Assembly (NCBI GenBank): GCA_017410605.1
Contig: JAFQQN010000007.1
Location: 1-34,884, forward strand
Direction: 5' to 3'
DNA length: 34,884 nt
DNA from: Clostridia bacterium
Lineage (GTDB): Bacteria > Bacillota > Clostridia > Oscillospirales > Acutalibacteraceae
The position numbers were made by a program, and so were the translations under genes. The stretch's first letter is position 1. Each line of letters opens with the position of its first letter. Below, one piece after another: positions 20,508-29,528 of this stretch. The notes beneath the pieces are model-generated. The model worked only from the letters and a program-made list of their open reading frames with translations, made no database searches and was not told the DNA's origin.

Positions 20508-21812
20508 TTAAGCCTTATCTGTTTTGCTTTCGGCAAGTTTAATTTCGCGGCGATTTTTAACATGGTCTGGCATAGGCTTAATTTCACCGGCGGCAGTAAG
20601 CGCCATTCGTGTAAACACAGGGCCAAAAAGCTCATAAATTAAAACTGCAAAAAGGGTTATATTTCTTATAAGAGTTCCCTCAGCCCCCAACTGCATTGCA
20701 GTAGCGCACATACCAAGAGCGACACCGGCTTGGGGTAACAAGGTTATTCCAAGATATTTACATATTTCGGGTGAACACTTAGTGGCCTTCGCACTGAAAA
20801 ATGCACCAAGATACTTTCCGGCAGAGCGGAAAATAATATACATAACACCAATAGCTACAATAGCTATATCAGTGAAAACACTAAGCTCAAGCTCTGCGCC
20901 GCTTATAACAAAAAAGAGGGCGAAAATAGGAGATGTCCATTTGTCAGCTGCGCCCATAAGGTCGTGTGAAAGAGGACAAATATTGCAGAACACCGTTCCA
21001 AGCATCATACAGGTTAAAAGAGAAGAAAACTGAATATGTACCGCACCAATATGAAAATCTACCATAGAAATAGAAGCAGTAAGCAAAACAGCACCTATGG
21101 TTAAATTCAAACGGTTGGTGTTAGAATTAAACAACCTTTCAAGCTGAGTAAGAACCCAACCCATAATTGCTCCGAGAGCAAGAGAGCATACTATTTCTAT
21201 AATAGGATTAACAATTATAGAAACCATATCTATCTGAGAACTGACAAGTGTTTTAGCAACACCAAAGGATACGGCAAAAGCAACAAGACCAACAGCATCG
21301 TCTAATGCAACTATGGGAAGCAATAGCTTGGTTAATGGGCCGTGGGCCTTATATTGCCTTACAACCATTAAGGTTGCAGCAGGGGCGGTAGCAGTTGCAA
21401 TTGCACCCAATGTAACAACCTGTGCAAGGGTTAGCTTTTGCGGAATAATAAGGTGCACAGCATATAAAGCTAAATCTACCAACAAAAGAGCCGCCAACGC
21501 TTGGAAAACACCAATAATAAGTGCCTGTTTTCCCGTTTTTTTAAGGTCGTCAAGCCTGAATTCATTACCTATAGAAAAGGCAATAAAGCCAAGGGCAACC
21601 TCAGATACTAAAGAAAGGGCTGTTGCCTCTTCATAAGAAGAAAAGCCTAAACCCGAAATACCCAAAGCCCCTAAACAATAAGGTCCTATAAGTACACCGG
21701 CTATTAAATATGCTGTAACCGAGGGTAACTTTAGGGGTTTAAAAAGTCGAGTCATTAAAAGCCCGGCTAAAAGAGAAATAGAAACTGATAATAATGTGCT
21801 CAAAGCGGTCAT
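20508..21812 (-). CDS. Cation:proton antiporter, CPA-type
   Basis: This 434-aa membrane protein has about twelve hydrophobic segments. Start: ATG at 21812; an in-frame TTG extension to 21857 would translate the terminator hairpin and is rejected. Family marks are LKLPSVTAYLIAGVLIGP near the N-terminus, ATATAPAATLMVVRQ, and the acidic pair in VALDDAVGLVAF (Asp171-Asp172), typical of electrogenic Na+(K+)/H+ antiporters of the CPA2 kind. No regulatory TrkA-N/RCK domain is attached, so it is a transporter-only form. It should exchange protons for Na+ or K+ at the membrane. The leader contains four hairpins, the last being an intrinsic terminator 10 nt before the start, so its synthesis may be attenuated. 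Confidence 0.88.
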   Translation of the reverse strand: MTALSTLLSVSISLLAGLLMTRLFKPLKLPSVTAYLIAGVLIGPYCLGALGISGLGFSSYEEATALSLVSEVALGFIAFSIGNEFRLDDLKKTGKQALIIGVFQALAALLLVDLALYAVHLIIPQKLTLAQVVTLGAIATATAPAATLMVVRQYKAHGPLTKLLLPIVALDDAVGLVAFAVSFGVAKTLVSSQIDMVSIIVNPIIEIVCSLALGAIMGWVLTQLERLFNSNTNRLNLTIGAVLLTASISMVDFHIGAVHIQFSSLLTCMMLGTVFCNICPLSHDLMGAADKWTSPIFALFFVISGAELELSVFTDIAIVAIGVMYIIFRSAGKYLGAFFSAKATKCSPEICKYLGITLLPQAGVALGMCATAMQLGAEGTLIRNITLFAVLIYELFGPVFTRMALTAAGEIKPMPDHVKNRREIKLAESKTDKA

Positions 21813-21821
21813 CTTCTTTTC

Positions 21822-21854
21822 AAAAAAATAATACGGCCTTTTTAAAAGGCCGTA
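21822..21854 (-). terminator. Terminator hairpin just before the antiporter start
   Basis: TACGGCCTTTT (21832-21842) pairs with AAAAGGCCGTA (21844-21854) and is followed on the minus strand by TTATTTTTTT. It lies between the promoter at 21994 and the start codon at 21812, so it may be an attenuator; it could also end readthrough from plsC. Confidence 0.8.
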
Positions 21855-21876
21855 CAAAATTATAATCGTAAGTAGT

Positions 21877-21997
21877 AGAAAACAATAACGTTGTTTTCTG
21901 CGAAAGTATTCGCCGCTTTCAAATCTTCAATTTGAAAGCCACTTCGATTGTAATGGCCATAGACAAATTTTCTTAAAAAATTTGTCTATGGCCATTA
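21877..21997 (-). promoter_or_regulatory. Hairpin-rich leader of the antiporter gene
   Basis: In transcription order the stretch holds a perfect 21-bp inverted repeat (21951-21971 with 21977-21997), a 10-bp GCTTTCAAAT/ATTTGAAAGC hairpin (21915-21939) and a 9-bp AGAAAACAA/TTGTTTTCT hairpin (21877-21899), then the terminator hairpin. The 21-bp repeat reaches the -10 box, so only about 11 bp of it would be in an RNA starting near 21987. Confidence 0.55.
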
Positions 21998-22022
21998 TAG
22001 CACAGTGATTTAACTAATTCAA
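21994..22022 (-). promoter_or_regulatory. Promoter of the antiporter gene
   Basis: Minus-strand TTGAAT (22017-22022), a 17-bp spacer and a perfect TATAAT (21994-21999). Confidence 0.65.
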
Positions 22023-22074
22023 TGTCATAAATCACAATTTTTAAACATAAATTAAGTGAAAATTTATTAATAAA

Positions 22075-23346
22075 TTAGTGAACCTTAAGCTTAGACATGT
22101 TCAATTGCATTTTATATATTTCTTCGGTGGCAAAGGCAAGTTTTGTAACCACATTTTCCTTGGTGGGATAGCAGTAAAAAGAATCCTTTTCGGTAGAAAT
22201 ATCTACACAGTCAAAGGGTTTTATATAACAGTAATCATACTCAATATGCAGACTGTTGTTTTGAGTGGGCGTACGCTGTATTCTATAATCACTTCCGTTA
22301 TAATTTCCCTTAAGCACAAAGCCGTTAACCGCGTCGTGGGTTAGTCTTGCGCGGCCTAATTTTTCAAAGCGCCAACAACGGGGCAAGGAATAAACCTCAA
22401 CATCGTCATCAAAGGAATATTCTCCATTTTGAACCTGCTGTCTTACCTGCTCTCTTTCCCACTCAAACCAATCGGGAATATGTGAAAATTCTGTTTCTCC
22501 CGAAAGTGCCGAAAGGCTTCCATCTTCGTTTAATTTCCAATGCTTACCACAGCTTGTGCAAAAAAGTTCAGTACCTTTAGAAGACATTTTTGATTCAGTC
22601 ATACAATGAGGGCACTGGTAAAGCACCTTATGAAGACCCTCAGCACGGTATGGTTCGGTAATTTTAATGTTATTTTCCTTTTGATAACGGTATTCATCAT
22701 AATCTAAAGCCTTTTTTACGGCCTCGTTTATTTCATTTACCGTCATGCTCTCAATTTCCTCAGGGGTGAGAATTTTTGTTACAGTTGTATAAAGGGGCAC
22801 CTTGCGTTTTTTTCTGAAGTTCCAAAAAGGAGAATCAAGGTGGTTACCGTGGTGAACAACCGCCACCACCGGAACCTTATTATGGCGAATAAGCTTACCA
22901 ATAGACTCAGGCATATATGAAAGGGTTCCGCAGGGCGAATACCTGGCTTCGGGGTACATACAAAGAATATCTCCCCTTTTTAAAACCCTACTAATAGATT
23001 TTACCAAATGTAAATCTCTTGTATATTTTCTTGTGCAAATGGCACCAATAAGCTCCATAAGCCAGGGGCGACGGTAATAGCCATCAACACTTACCACATT
23101 ATTAACCCTATGAGGCAGGGTTGCCATAGCACAAAGTTCAAAATCCACAAAATACATATGATTGCTTAAAATCATATATGGCGGTTTAAGACCCTCCATA
23201 TTAATTTTTTCAACCTTGTAATTTTTTCCAATAAGGGCAATTTTAGAAAGCAACCAAATTAAATAAACAATTATTTTAGGCTGACGGATAGGATATTTAG
23301 CGGTATTATAGTATTTTTTATTTTTATAATTAACCTCTTTATTCAT
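22075..23346 (-). CDS. PlsC-family lysophospholipid acyltransferase with zinc ribbon
   Basis: This 423-aa protein starts at the ATG behind GGGAGG (23354-23359). The N-terminal half is an acylglycerophosphate acyltransferase domain: membrane segment about 25-40, NHMYFVD carrying the catalytic His63-x4-Asp68, and YPEARYSPCG (131-140) as the glycerol-phosphate-binding block. PlsC enzymes acylate 1-acyl-glycerol-3-phosphate at the membrane to give phosphatidate. Ordinary PlsC proteins are about 200-250 aa; here a four-cysteine zinc ribbon (CPHC at 245-248, CTSC at 263-266) and about 150 further residues follow. The extension carries no motif I can name. The substrate may therefore differ from that of standard PlsC. 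Confidence 0.85.
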   Translation of the reverse strand: MNKEVNYKNKKYYNTAKYPIRQPKIIVYLIWLLSKIALIGKNYKVEKINMEGLKPPYMILSNHMYFVDFELCAMATLPHRVNNVVSVDGYYRRPWLMELIGAICTRKYTRDLHLVKSISRVLKRGDILCMYPEARYSPCGTLSYMPESIGKLIRHNKVPVVAVVHHGNHLDSPFWNFRKKRKVPLYTTVTKILTPEEIESMTVNEINEAVKKALDYDEYRYQKENNIKITEPYRAEGLHKVLYQCPHCMTESKMSSKGTELFCTSCGKHWKLNEDGSLSALSGETEFSHIPDWFEWEREQVRQQVQNGEYSFDDDVEVYSLPRCWRFEKLGRARLTHDAVNGFVLKGNYNGSDYRIQRTPTQNNSLHIEYDYCYIKPFDCVDISTEKDSFYCYPTKENVVTKLAFATEEIYKMQLNMSKLKVH

Positions 23347-23468
23347 TTTAAATCCTCCCAAAATTCATCGCCTTTATTCTACCTTATTTTTAAGAATATT
23401 GCAAGATATTTACATACATTCTTGATTTGTTAAAATTTTGGAATTATAATTATTTTGGGGATGATAAT

Positions 23469-24431
23469 ATGAAGTTAATTTGGTTGCTTATAGTTACCGT
23501 ATGTGTGCTATCTTTGGCTATTTTGTTAATAGCTTATATTTGCTTTCACCTTACATTTTATGTTACAAAAAAGCAAAAGCAGGTAAAAGAATTTGACCTG
23601 CCTCCCGGTGATGAATATGTTCCTTACCATAATACCATGCTTAATTGGATGAAAGAGGTTAAAAAAATACCCTTTAAAGAAATGAAAATAACCTCTTTTG
23701 ACGGGCTTACCCTTTATGGGAAATACTATGAACATTCACCCTACGCACCTATTGAGCTTATGTTTCACGGATATAGGGGTAACGCCGAGAGAGATTTATG
23801 CGGCGGTGTACAGCGTTGCTTTGCTCTTGGTAGAAACTGTCTTATTGTAGACCAAAGGGCAAGTGGAAAAAGTGAGGGTAAGGTTATAAGCTTTGGCATT
23901 AATGAAAGCCGTGACTGTATGCTATGGGTAGACCATTTAATTTCGGTATTCGGCAACGAGGTGGAAATTATTTTAACAGGCATTTCGATGGGCGCCTCTA
24001 CGGTTTTAATTGCCGCCGGCGAAAAGCTTCCAAAAAACATAAAGTTTGTTCTTGCCGACTGTGGTTACACCAGCGCAAAAGCTATAATTAAAAAGGTTAT
24101 CAAAGATATTAAGCTACCTGCCGGGGCGGTTTACCCCTTTATAAAGCTTGGGGCAAAGCTTTATGGCGGCTTTAACCTTGAACAAACCTCTCCTATTAAG
24201 TCCATGGAAAAATGCAAGGTGCCTGTTATTTTCTTTCACGGCGAAGACGATAGGTTTGTACCCTGCTATATGAGTTATGAAAATTTTGCGGCCTGTAAAG
24301 CAAAAAAAATGCTTATAACCATACCGGGTGCCGACCACGGCCTTTCTTTCCCTGCCGATGAAGAAAAATATTTAACCGCCCTTAAAGAATTTGAAAGCAA
24401 CCTACATAAAGCAAGTAATTTTAAATTATAA
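23469..24431 (+). CDS. Membrane-anchored alpha/beta hydrolase
   Basis: This is a 320-aa protein with an N-terminal membrane segment (about 3-30), then a serine hydrolase domain: HGYRGN (100-105) as the oxyanion region, GISMGA with nucleophile Ser173, HGEDDRFVP with Asp261 as the likely acid, and GADHGLSF with His290. This is the BEM46/YfhR-like type, often annotated as dipeptidyl aminopeptidase/acylaminoacyl-peptidase-like; natural substrates are generally unknown. GGGGATGAT precedes the ATG. It is divergent from plsC, with about 120 bp between. A decayed phosphatase gene follows immediately on the same strand. Confidence 0.85.
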   Translation: MKLIWLLIVTVCVLSLAILLIAYICFHLTFYVTKKQKQVKEFDLPPGDEYVPYHNTMLNWMKEVKKIPFKEMKITSFDGLTLYGKYYEHSPYAPIELMFHGYRGNAERDLCGGVQRCFALGRNCLIVDQRASGKSEGKVISFGINESRDCMLWVDHLISVFGNEVEIILTGISMGASTVLIAAGEKLPKNIKFVLADCGYTSAKAIIKKVIKDIKLPAGAVYPFIKLGAKLYGGFNLEQTSPIKSMEKCKVPVIFFHGEDDRFVPCYMSYENFAACKAKKMLITIPGADHGLSFPADEEKYLTALKEFESNLHKASNFKL

Positions 24432-24745
24432 AAATAACGTTTTTTACACAGAAACCATTTACCGTTGACCAATGGCAAAGTTTATTATGAATAATCTTTC
24501 TAAAAATTATGATTTTCATATTGAACCTAAAGCGGTTTCCGGAGAATAGGCGGGAAACTGTATTAACCCTGCCGCCACAAAAACCTTAAGGAAAAAATAT
24601 TCCATTCGGCGATCACAAGGCAAGGCAAATTACAAACGATGACTATGAAGAGTTAGACTATATTGTAATAATGGAAGAATATAATATGCTGCATCTTTTA
24701 AGAATAATAGGCAGTGATATAATAACAAGGTTTATAGGATTTTAG
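24432..24745 (+). pseudogene. Decayed low-molecular-weight protein tyrosine phosphatase
   Basis: A run of LMW-PTP signatures is readable across broken frames. The P-loop region near 24440-24470 survives as an eroded copy of FVCHGNICRSPMA, with the Ser codon replaced by TGA at 24466. From 24472 MAKFIMNNLSKNY leads to a TAG at 24547, then AGNCINPAATKTL, then a frame change in the A-run 24592-24597, then IPFGDHKARQIT and NDDYEELDYIVIMEEYNMLH, ending at TAG 24743-24745. Intact family members are about 150 aa and end beyond a DP(W/Y/F) motif, which is missing here, so the 3' end is also truncated. The catalytic cysteine is lost. Family assignment rests on the order of motifs and is strong. Confidence 0.85.
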
Positions 24746-24889
24746 TTTTTATGCGGTTTTAATTTTCCTGAGTACCACTTAAAAAGCTTTGCACGGCAAC
24801 CTATGGCTTAAAAAACTAAAAGTCGTTCACGTTATTAGCTGACTAAAAACAGGACTTTTTCAATTTTTCTAAATAGCCCATTTAAAAGA

Positions 24890-24933
24890 AAAAAATCCGA
24901 GATTCACTTATTACCGTGAACCTCGGATTTTTT
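24890..24933. terminator. Bidirectional terminator
   Basis: AAAAAATCCGAG-A-TTCAC (24890-24907) pairs with GTGAA-C-CTCGGATTTTTT (24916-24933), bordered by A and T runs. It serves the minus-strand ttcA-like gene and the plus-strand hydrolase/phosphatase remnant. Between 24746 and 24889 nothing else is seen. Confidence 0.88.
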
Positions 24934-24968
24934 AGACTGTTTTTGCAGCCCAAAAGTTTACTTATTAT

Positions 24969-25808
24969 CTACTTTTCATATTCATCTAAAAAGGTTTTAT
25001 CCTTTCCGTCTTTAGTATAACCAATTATAGTATTAAGGTTAACCCTATGAAAGCTTCTGAAAATGTTAATATCTATAAGGTCGTTGTCGTTTTTAAGCTC
25101 CTTTATAAGCTCTTTACACTTATACCTTTTAGAGGCCTCTTCTTTTTCGGATACGGTTTGAGCTTTACCTAGGTTTTCGGTAAAACGACAGGCACAGTTT
25201 AAGAACTCTAAATTATTATACCTGGCAAAGGCCTTAATATCGTCCTCTCTTACACAGTAAAGGGGGCGAATAAGCTCCATACCCTCAAAGTTGGTGCTGT
25301 GAAGCTTGGGCATCATTGTTTGAAACTGTCCGCTGTAAAGCATACCCATAAGGGCGGTTTCTATAGCGTCATTAAAATGGTGACCCAAGGCTATTTTATT
25401 ACACCCAAGACCCTTGGCATAGCTATAAAGGTGCCCTCTTCTCATTCGGGCACAAAGGTAACAGGGTGACTGCTCAATATTCACAACCGCCTCAAAAATA
25501 TTACTTTCGAAAATCTTAACCGGAATTTCCATAAGTTTGCAGTTTTCTTCAATTTTTGCGCGGTTTTTGGGGTTATAACCGGGGTCCATACATATAAACT
25601 CTAAATCAAAATCTGTATGCCCGTGGCGCTTCAACTCCTGCATAAGCTTGGCTAAAAGAAAAGAATCCTTACCGCCGGATATACAAACAGCTATTTTGTC
25701 GCCCTCATTAATAAGCTCATAAGACTGAACCGCCTCTATGAAACGGTTCCAAATATCCTTACGGAACCTTTTAATAAGGCTTCGTTCTATTTCTCTACAA
25801 CGATCCAT
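24969..25808 (-). CDS. TtcA-like tRNA thiolation enzyme (PP-loop ATPase)
   Basis: This 279-aa protein has the PP-loop SGGKDS (44-49) for ATP, a CYLCARMRR motif (Cys116, Cys119) and later cysteines in NCACRF (Cys205, Cys207), the arrangement that in TtcA holds a 4Fe-4S cluster for 2-thiolation of cytidine 32 in tRNA. LGHHFNDAIET is the conserved His/Asp segment of the TtcA/TilS superfamily. The ATG at 25808 has GAGGT upstream; a GTG one codon earlier is also possible. Its start overlaps the end of the SulP transporter gene by 14 bp, so the two are cotranscribed. Sulfate transport beside a sulfur-using enzyme may be meaningful, but SulP substrates vary. The assignment within the TtcA-like group is not certain. 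Confidence 0.83.
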   Translation of the reverse strand: MDRCREIERSLIKRFRKDIWNRFIEAVQSYELINEGDKIAVCISGGKDSFLLAKLMQELKRHGHTDFDLEFICMDPGYNPKNRAKIEENCKLMEIPVKIFESNIFEAVVNIEQSPCYLCARMRRGHLYSYAKGLGCNKIALGHHFNDAIETALMGMLYSGQFQTMMPKLHSTNFEGMELIRPLYCVREDDIKAFARYNNLEFLNCACRFTENLGKAQTVSEKEEASKRYKCKELIKELKNDNDLIDINIFRSFHRVNLNTIIGYTKDGKDKTFLDEYEK

Positions 25809-27465
25809 CACTTACCTCATTTGTACGGCAAAGCTCGGTAGCATAGCTTAAAGCATCATCAATATGGGGGCGAATGTTTTCCATACCAACCTTTTCTGCC
25901 AGACCCGATTTTATCATACTTTTCATTGGCTGTTCGTTAAGGTGAGAGAAAATAACCTTAATACCCTTTTTTGCACAGTTATTACAAAGGTCTTCGAGAG
26001 CATTCATTGCAGTTGCATCAATAGCCGGAACACTTCTCATTCTTATAATAAGACATTTGGTGTAAGCCTTGGTTGTTATGTTTGCTACGCGGTCGGTCAT
26101 ACCAAAAAACATTGGTCCGCTAATTTCGAAAACCCTTATTTCTTTAGGAACATCGGCCAATTTATATGAATCGTCCTCGCTTTGCTCATATTTCCAGCCG
26201 GTAATGGTTGATACATCGCTCATACGCTTCATAAACATAATACAGGCTAAAACAATGCCAACGGCTATGGCAACTACTAAATCGAAAACAACAGTAAGTA
26301 CAAAGGTTATAAGCAGAACAAAAATATCGCTTTTAGGGGCGGTTTTAATAAGTCGAACTATAGGTCTCCACTGGCTCATATTATATGCAACCACAAAAAG
26401 AATTGCGGCTATTGTTGGCATTGGAATAAGGGCGGCATAAGGCATTAAAAATACCAAAATAAGTAAAAGAACAATAGCGTGAACAATGCCGGCAATAGGT
26501 GTTTTTCCGCCGTTATTTATGTTAGCAGCTGTTCTGGCAATAGCACCCGTTGCGGGAATGCCGCCAAAAAGTGCCGACCCTACGTTTCCTATACCTTGTG
26601 CTATAAGCTCCATATTAGAACGGTGTTTGCTTCCTGTCATACCGTCAGCCACAACACAGGAAAGAAGAGATTCTATAGCGGCAAGTACAGCAATAGTAAA
26701 AGCATCAGGCAAAACTGTTCTTATTAGTTCAAAATCAAATCCGGGTAAGTTTAAAGTAGGAAGCTTACTGCTAAGCTGACCAAATGTAGTTTCAATGGTT
26801 TGTACCCCTGCTTTTTCGCCCAAAAGCATTACCATAACTGCACCAAAAATAACCGCAACAAGTGAGCCGGGAATTTTTTTGCTTATTTTAGGCCAAACAA
26901 TTAAAATTGCAAGGCTTAACATTCCCACAAGCACCGACCACCAGTTTGTAGTGGATATATGCCGTGCAAAGGCCGAAACCTTTTCTACAGTTTCAATAGG
27001 TGCTTCGCCTCCAAGGCTAACACCAAAAAAGTCTTTAAGCTGACCTATAAAAATTGTTACTGCTATACCGGCGGTGAATCCGGTAGTTATTGTATAGGGT
27101 ATAAATTTAATAAGACTGCCAAACTTAAAAATCCCCATTAAAACAAGAAGTATACCGGCAATAACGGTAGCCATTACCAGGCCTTCCATTCCGTTTGCTG
27201 CAACCACTCCGGCAACTATTGTAGCAAAGGCTGCGGTGGGACCGGCTATTTGAACAGTGCTTCCGCCCAATAGTGAAATTAAAGCACCTGCAATTATAGC
27301 GGTGTAAAGTCCCTCTTCAGGGCCAACGCCCGAAGCAATTGCAAGTGCAATTGACAAGGGCAAAGCAATTATTGCAACTATTATACCCGCTATAACATCT
27401 TTAACAAGTTGATTGGCCTTGTAGCCCTTTAGAGTGGTTACAAGCATTGGAACAAATTCTCTCAT
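25795..27465 (-). CDS. SulP-family anion transporter with STAS domain
   Basis: The 556-aa product has an N-terminal membrane domain with about twelve or more segments, starting DVIAGIIVAIIALPLSIALA and including GSTVQIAGPTAAFATIVAG, the SulP signature region, and a C-terminal cytosolic STAS domain (about 440-545; RVFEISGPMFFGM, then IDATAMNALEDL). SulP proteins move sulfate, bicarbonate or other anions and dicarboxylates, usually by symport. TTAGGAG stands before the ATG. It is the upstream member of a two-gene unit with the TtcA-like gene and follows uvrB by 39 bp on the same strand. Confidence 0.92.
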   Translation of the reverse strand: MREFVPMLVTTLKGYKANQLVKDVIAGIIVAIIALPLSIALAIASGVGPEEGLYTAIIAGALISLLGGSTVQIAGPTAAFATIVAGVVAANGMEGLVMATVIAGILLVLMGIFKFGSLIKFIPYTITTGFTAGIAVTIFIGQLKDFFGVSLGGEAPIETVEKVSAFARHISTTNWWSVLVGMLSLAILIVWPKISKKIPGSLVAVIFGAVMVMLLGEKAGVQTIETTFGQLSSKLPTLNLPGFDFELIRTVLPDAFTIAVLAAIESLLSCVVADGMTGSKHRSNMELIAQGIGNVGSALFGGIPATGAIARTAANINNGGKTPIAGIVHAIVLLLILVFLMPYAALIPMPTIAAILFVVAYNMSQWRPIVRLIKTAPKSDIFVLLITFVLTVVFDLVVAIAVGIVLACIMFMKRMSDVSTITGWKYEQSEDDSYKLADVPKEIRVFEISGPMFFGMTDRVANITTKAYTKCLIIRMRSVPAIDATAMNALEDLCNNCAKKGIKVIFSHLNEQPMKSMIKSGLAEKVGMENIRPHIDDALSYATELCRTNEVSDGSL

Positions 27466-27504
27466 TATAAAACTCCTAAACTAAAAATATACTGTAAATA
27501 AATG

Positions 27505-29466
27505 TTATTTTATCTTTTTAAGCTCTTCAATTTTATCCCTAAGCTGGGCAGCATATTCAAACTCAAGCATCTTAGCGGCTTCTTTCATTTCCTTTGTCAT
27601 ACGCTTAATAAGTTGCTCTCGCTCGGGTTTCGTAAGACGTTTGCCGTCTACTACCTTCGTTTTACCCGAACCGCCCATTTCAATAACCTCGCGTACCTCT
27701 TTTATAATGGTTTTGGGGGTTATGCCGTGGTCACTGTTGTATTTCATTTGAATTGCACGGCGGCGGTCGGTTTCTTTAATGGCCCTTTCCATAGAGGGGG
27801 TAACGCTGTCGGCATACATTATTACAACGCCCTCTGCGTTACGGGCGGCACGGCCAATGGTTTGAATAAGAGATGTTTCGCTTCTGAGAAAGCCCTCTTT
27901 ATCGGCATCTAAAATGGCAACAAGCGAAACCTCGGGTAAATCAAGACCCTCTCTTAAAAGGTTAATACCCACAAGCACATCAAAAACACCTAAGCGAAGG
28001 TCTCTGATAATTTCCATACGTTCCATCGTATCAACGTCGTGGTGCATATATCGAACCTTAATATCAAGACCTTCAAAATATTCTGTAAGGTCTTCGGCCA
28101 TTTTTTTGGTAAGAGTGGTAATAAGCACCCTTTCGTTTTTCTCGGTGCGGCTGTTTATCTGGGCAACAAGGTCCTCAATTTGCCCCTCGGTTGGCTTTAC
28201 AATAATTTCAGGGTCAACAAGACCGGTAGGTCTTATAACCTGTTCTACTACTGCCGAAGAATGTTCTTTTTCAAAATCGCCCGGTGTGGCCGAAACATAA
28301 ATGGCCTTATCAACCTTGCTGTAAAATTCATTAAAATTAAGTGGGCGGTTATCAAAGGCAGAGGGCAGACGAAAACCGTAGTCAACAAGGTTTTCTTTTC
28401 TTGCACGGTCACCACCGTACATACCCCTAATTTGGGGAAGCATAACGTGTGATTCATCAACCATTAGCAAAAAGTCATCAGGAAAATAATCCATAAGGGT
28501 AAAGGGTATGCTTCCCTTAGGTCGTCCCGATAATACTCTGGAATAGTTTTCAACACCCTTACAGGTGCCAATTTCCCTAAGCATTTCAATATCATATTCT
28601 GTTCTTTGCCTTATGCGCTGAGCCTCAATAAGCTTACCGGAGGAGGTGAAAAATTCTACCCTTTCCTCCATTTCTTTTCTTATTTCTTCCAAGGCAGTTT
28701 CCATTTTGTCGGGTGCCACAATATAATGTGTAGCAGGGTAAATGCCAATATGAACTAAATTTTCCTTAACCTCTCCCGTTAAAACATTAATAGAGGTTAT
28801 TCGGTCAATTTCATCACCGAAAAACTCAACCCTTACGGCGGTGTCGTGAGAATAGGCGGGGTAAATTTCTACCGTATCTCCCCTAACTCTGAACTTATTT
28901 CTCACAAAATTTAAATCGTTTCTTTCATATTGCAGGTCAACCAAGCGAGAAATAAGCTCATCACGGCTTTTTTCCATTCCAACCCGAAGAGAAATTATCA
29001 TATTACGGTAATCTATAGGATTACCAAGAGAATATATTCCCGAAACACTTGCAACTATAATAACGTCGTTTCTCTCAGATAAGGCACAGGTAGCCGAATG
29101 GCGAAGCTTATCAATTTCGTCGTTTATTGCAGAGTCCTTTTCAATATATGTGTCGGTGCCGGGAATATAGGCCTCAGGCTGATAATAATCGTAATAGGAT
29201 ACAAAATATTCCACCGCATTTTCGGGGAAGAATTCCTTAAACTCTGTGCAAAGCTGTGCGGCGAGGGTTTTATTATGAGCGAGAACAAGTGTAGGTTTGT
29301 TTATTTTGGCAATTACATTAGCCATTGTAAAGGTTTTGCCCGAGCCTGTAACACCTAAAAGTGTTTGCTCTTTTATTCCTCTTTCAATACCCTTTACAAG
29401 GTTTTCAATAGCCTCAGGCTGGTCGCCCGTAGGCTTGTAATTTGAATGCAAAATAAACTTGTCCAT
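27505..29466 (-). CDS. uvrB: Excinuclease ABC subunit B
   Basis: The 653-aa product is full length for UvrB. Walker [11 protein letters not shown] (about 38-47), the tyrosine-rich beta-hairpin [20 protein letters not shown] (about 91-110) used for damage verification, the DESH box in [11 protein letters not shown], helicase motifs V-VI ([12 protein letters not shown] and QTIGRAARN), and a C-terminal UVR domain ([18 protein letters not shown]) that contacts UvrC are all present. It opens DNA around lesions delivered by UvrA and recruits UvrC in nucleotide excision repair. uvrA and uvrC are not adjacent in this window. A TGGTATACT extended -10 lies about 40 bp upstream. No LexA-type site was recognised by eye. 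Confidence 0.98.
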   Translation of the reverse strand: MDKFILHSNYKPTGDQPEAIENLVKGIERGIKEQTLLGVTGSGKTFTMANVIAKINKPTLVLAHNKTLAAQLCTEFKEFFPENAVEYFVSYYDYYQPEAYIPGTDTYIEKDSAINDEIDKLRHSATCALSERNDVIIVASVSGIYSLGNPIDYRNMIISLRVGMEKSRDELISRLVDLQYERNDLNFVRNKFRVRGDTVEIYPAYSHDTAVRVEFFGDEIDRITSINVLTGEVKENLVHIGIYPATHYIVAPDKMETALEEIRKEMEERVEFFTSSGKLIEAQRIRQRTEYDIEMLREIGTCKGVENYSRVLSGRPKGSIPFTLMDYFPDDFLLMVDESHVMLPQIRGMYGGDRARKENLVDYGFRLPSAFDNRPLNFNEFYSKVDKAIYVSATPGDFEKEHSSAVVEQVIRPTGLVDPEIIVKPTEGQIEDLVAQINSRTEKNERVLITTLTKKMAEDLTEYFEGLDIKVRYMHHDVDTMERMEIIRDLRLGVFDVLVGINLLREGLDLPEVSLVAILDADKEGFLRSETSLIQTIGRAARNAEGVVIMYADSVTPSMERAIKETDRRRAIQMKYNSDHGITPKTIIKEVREVIEMGGSGKTKVVDGKRLTKPEREQLIKRMTKEMKEAAKMLEFEYAAQLRDKIEELKKIK

Positions 29467-29528
29467 TTGTCCTCACCTCACACAAATAAATTGTTTGAAA
29501 TTAGTATACCACCAAAAATACAGTTCAG

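Noticed and set aside
21813..21857. TTG-initiated N-terminal extension of the antiporter
   Set aside because: It would translate the terminator hairpin and U-tract; the family starts near the ATG at 21812.
26069..26440. Antisense frames across the SulP gene
   Set aside because: Shadows of a strongly conserved transporter on the other strand.
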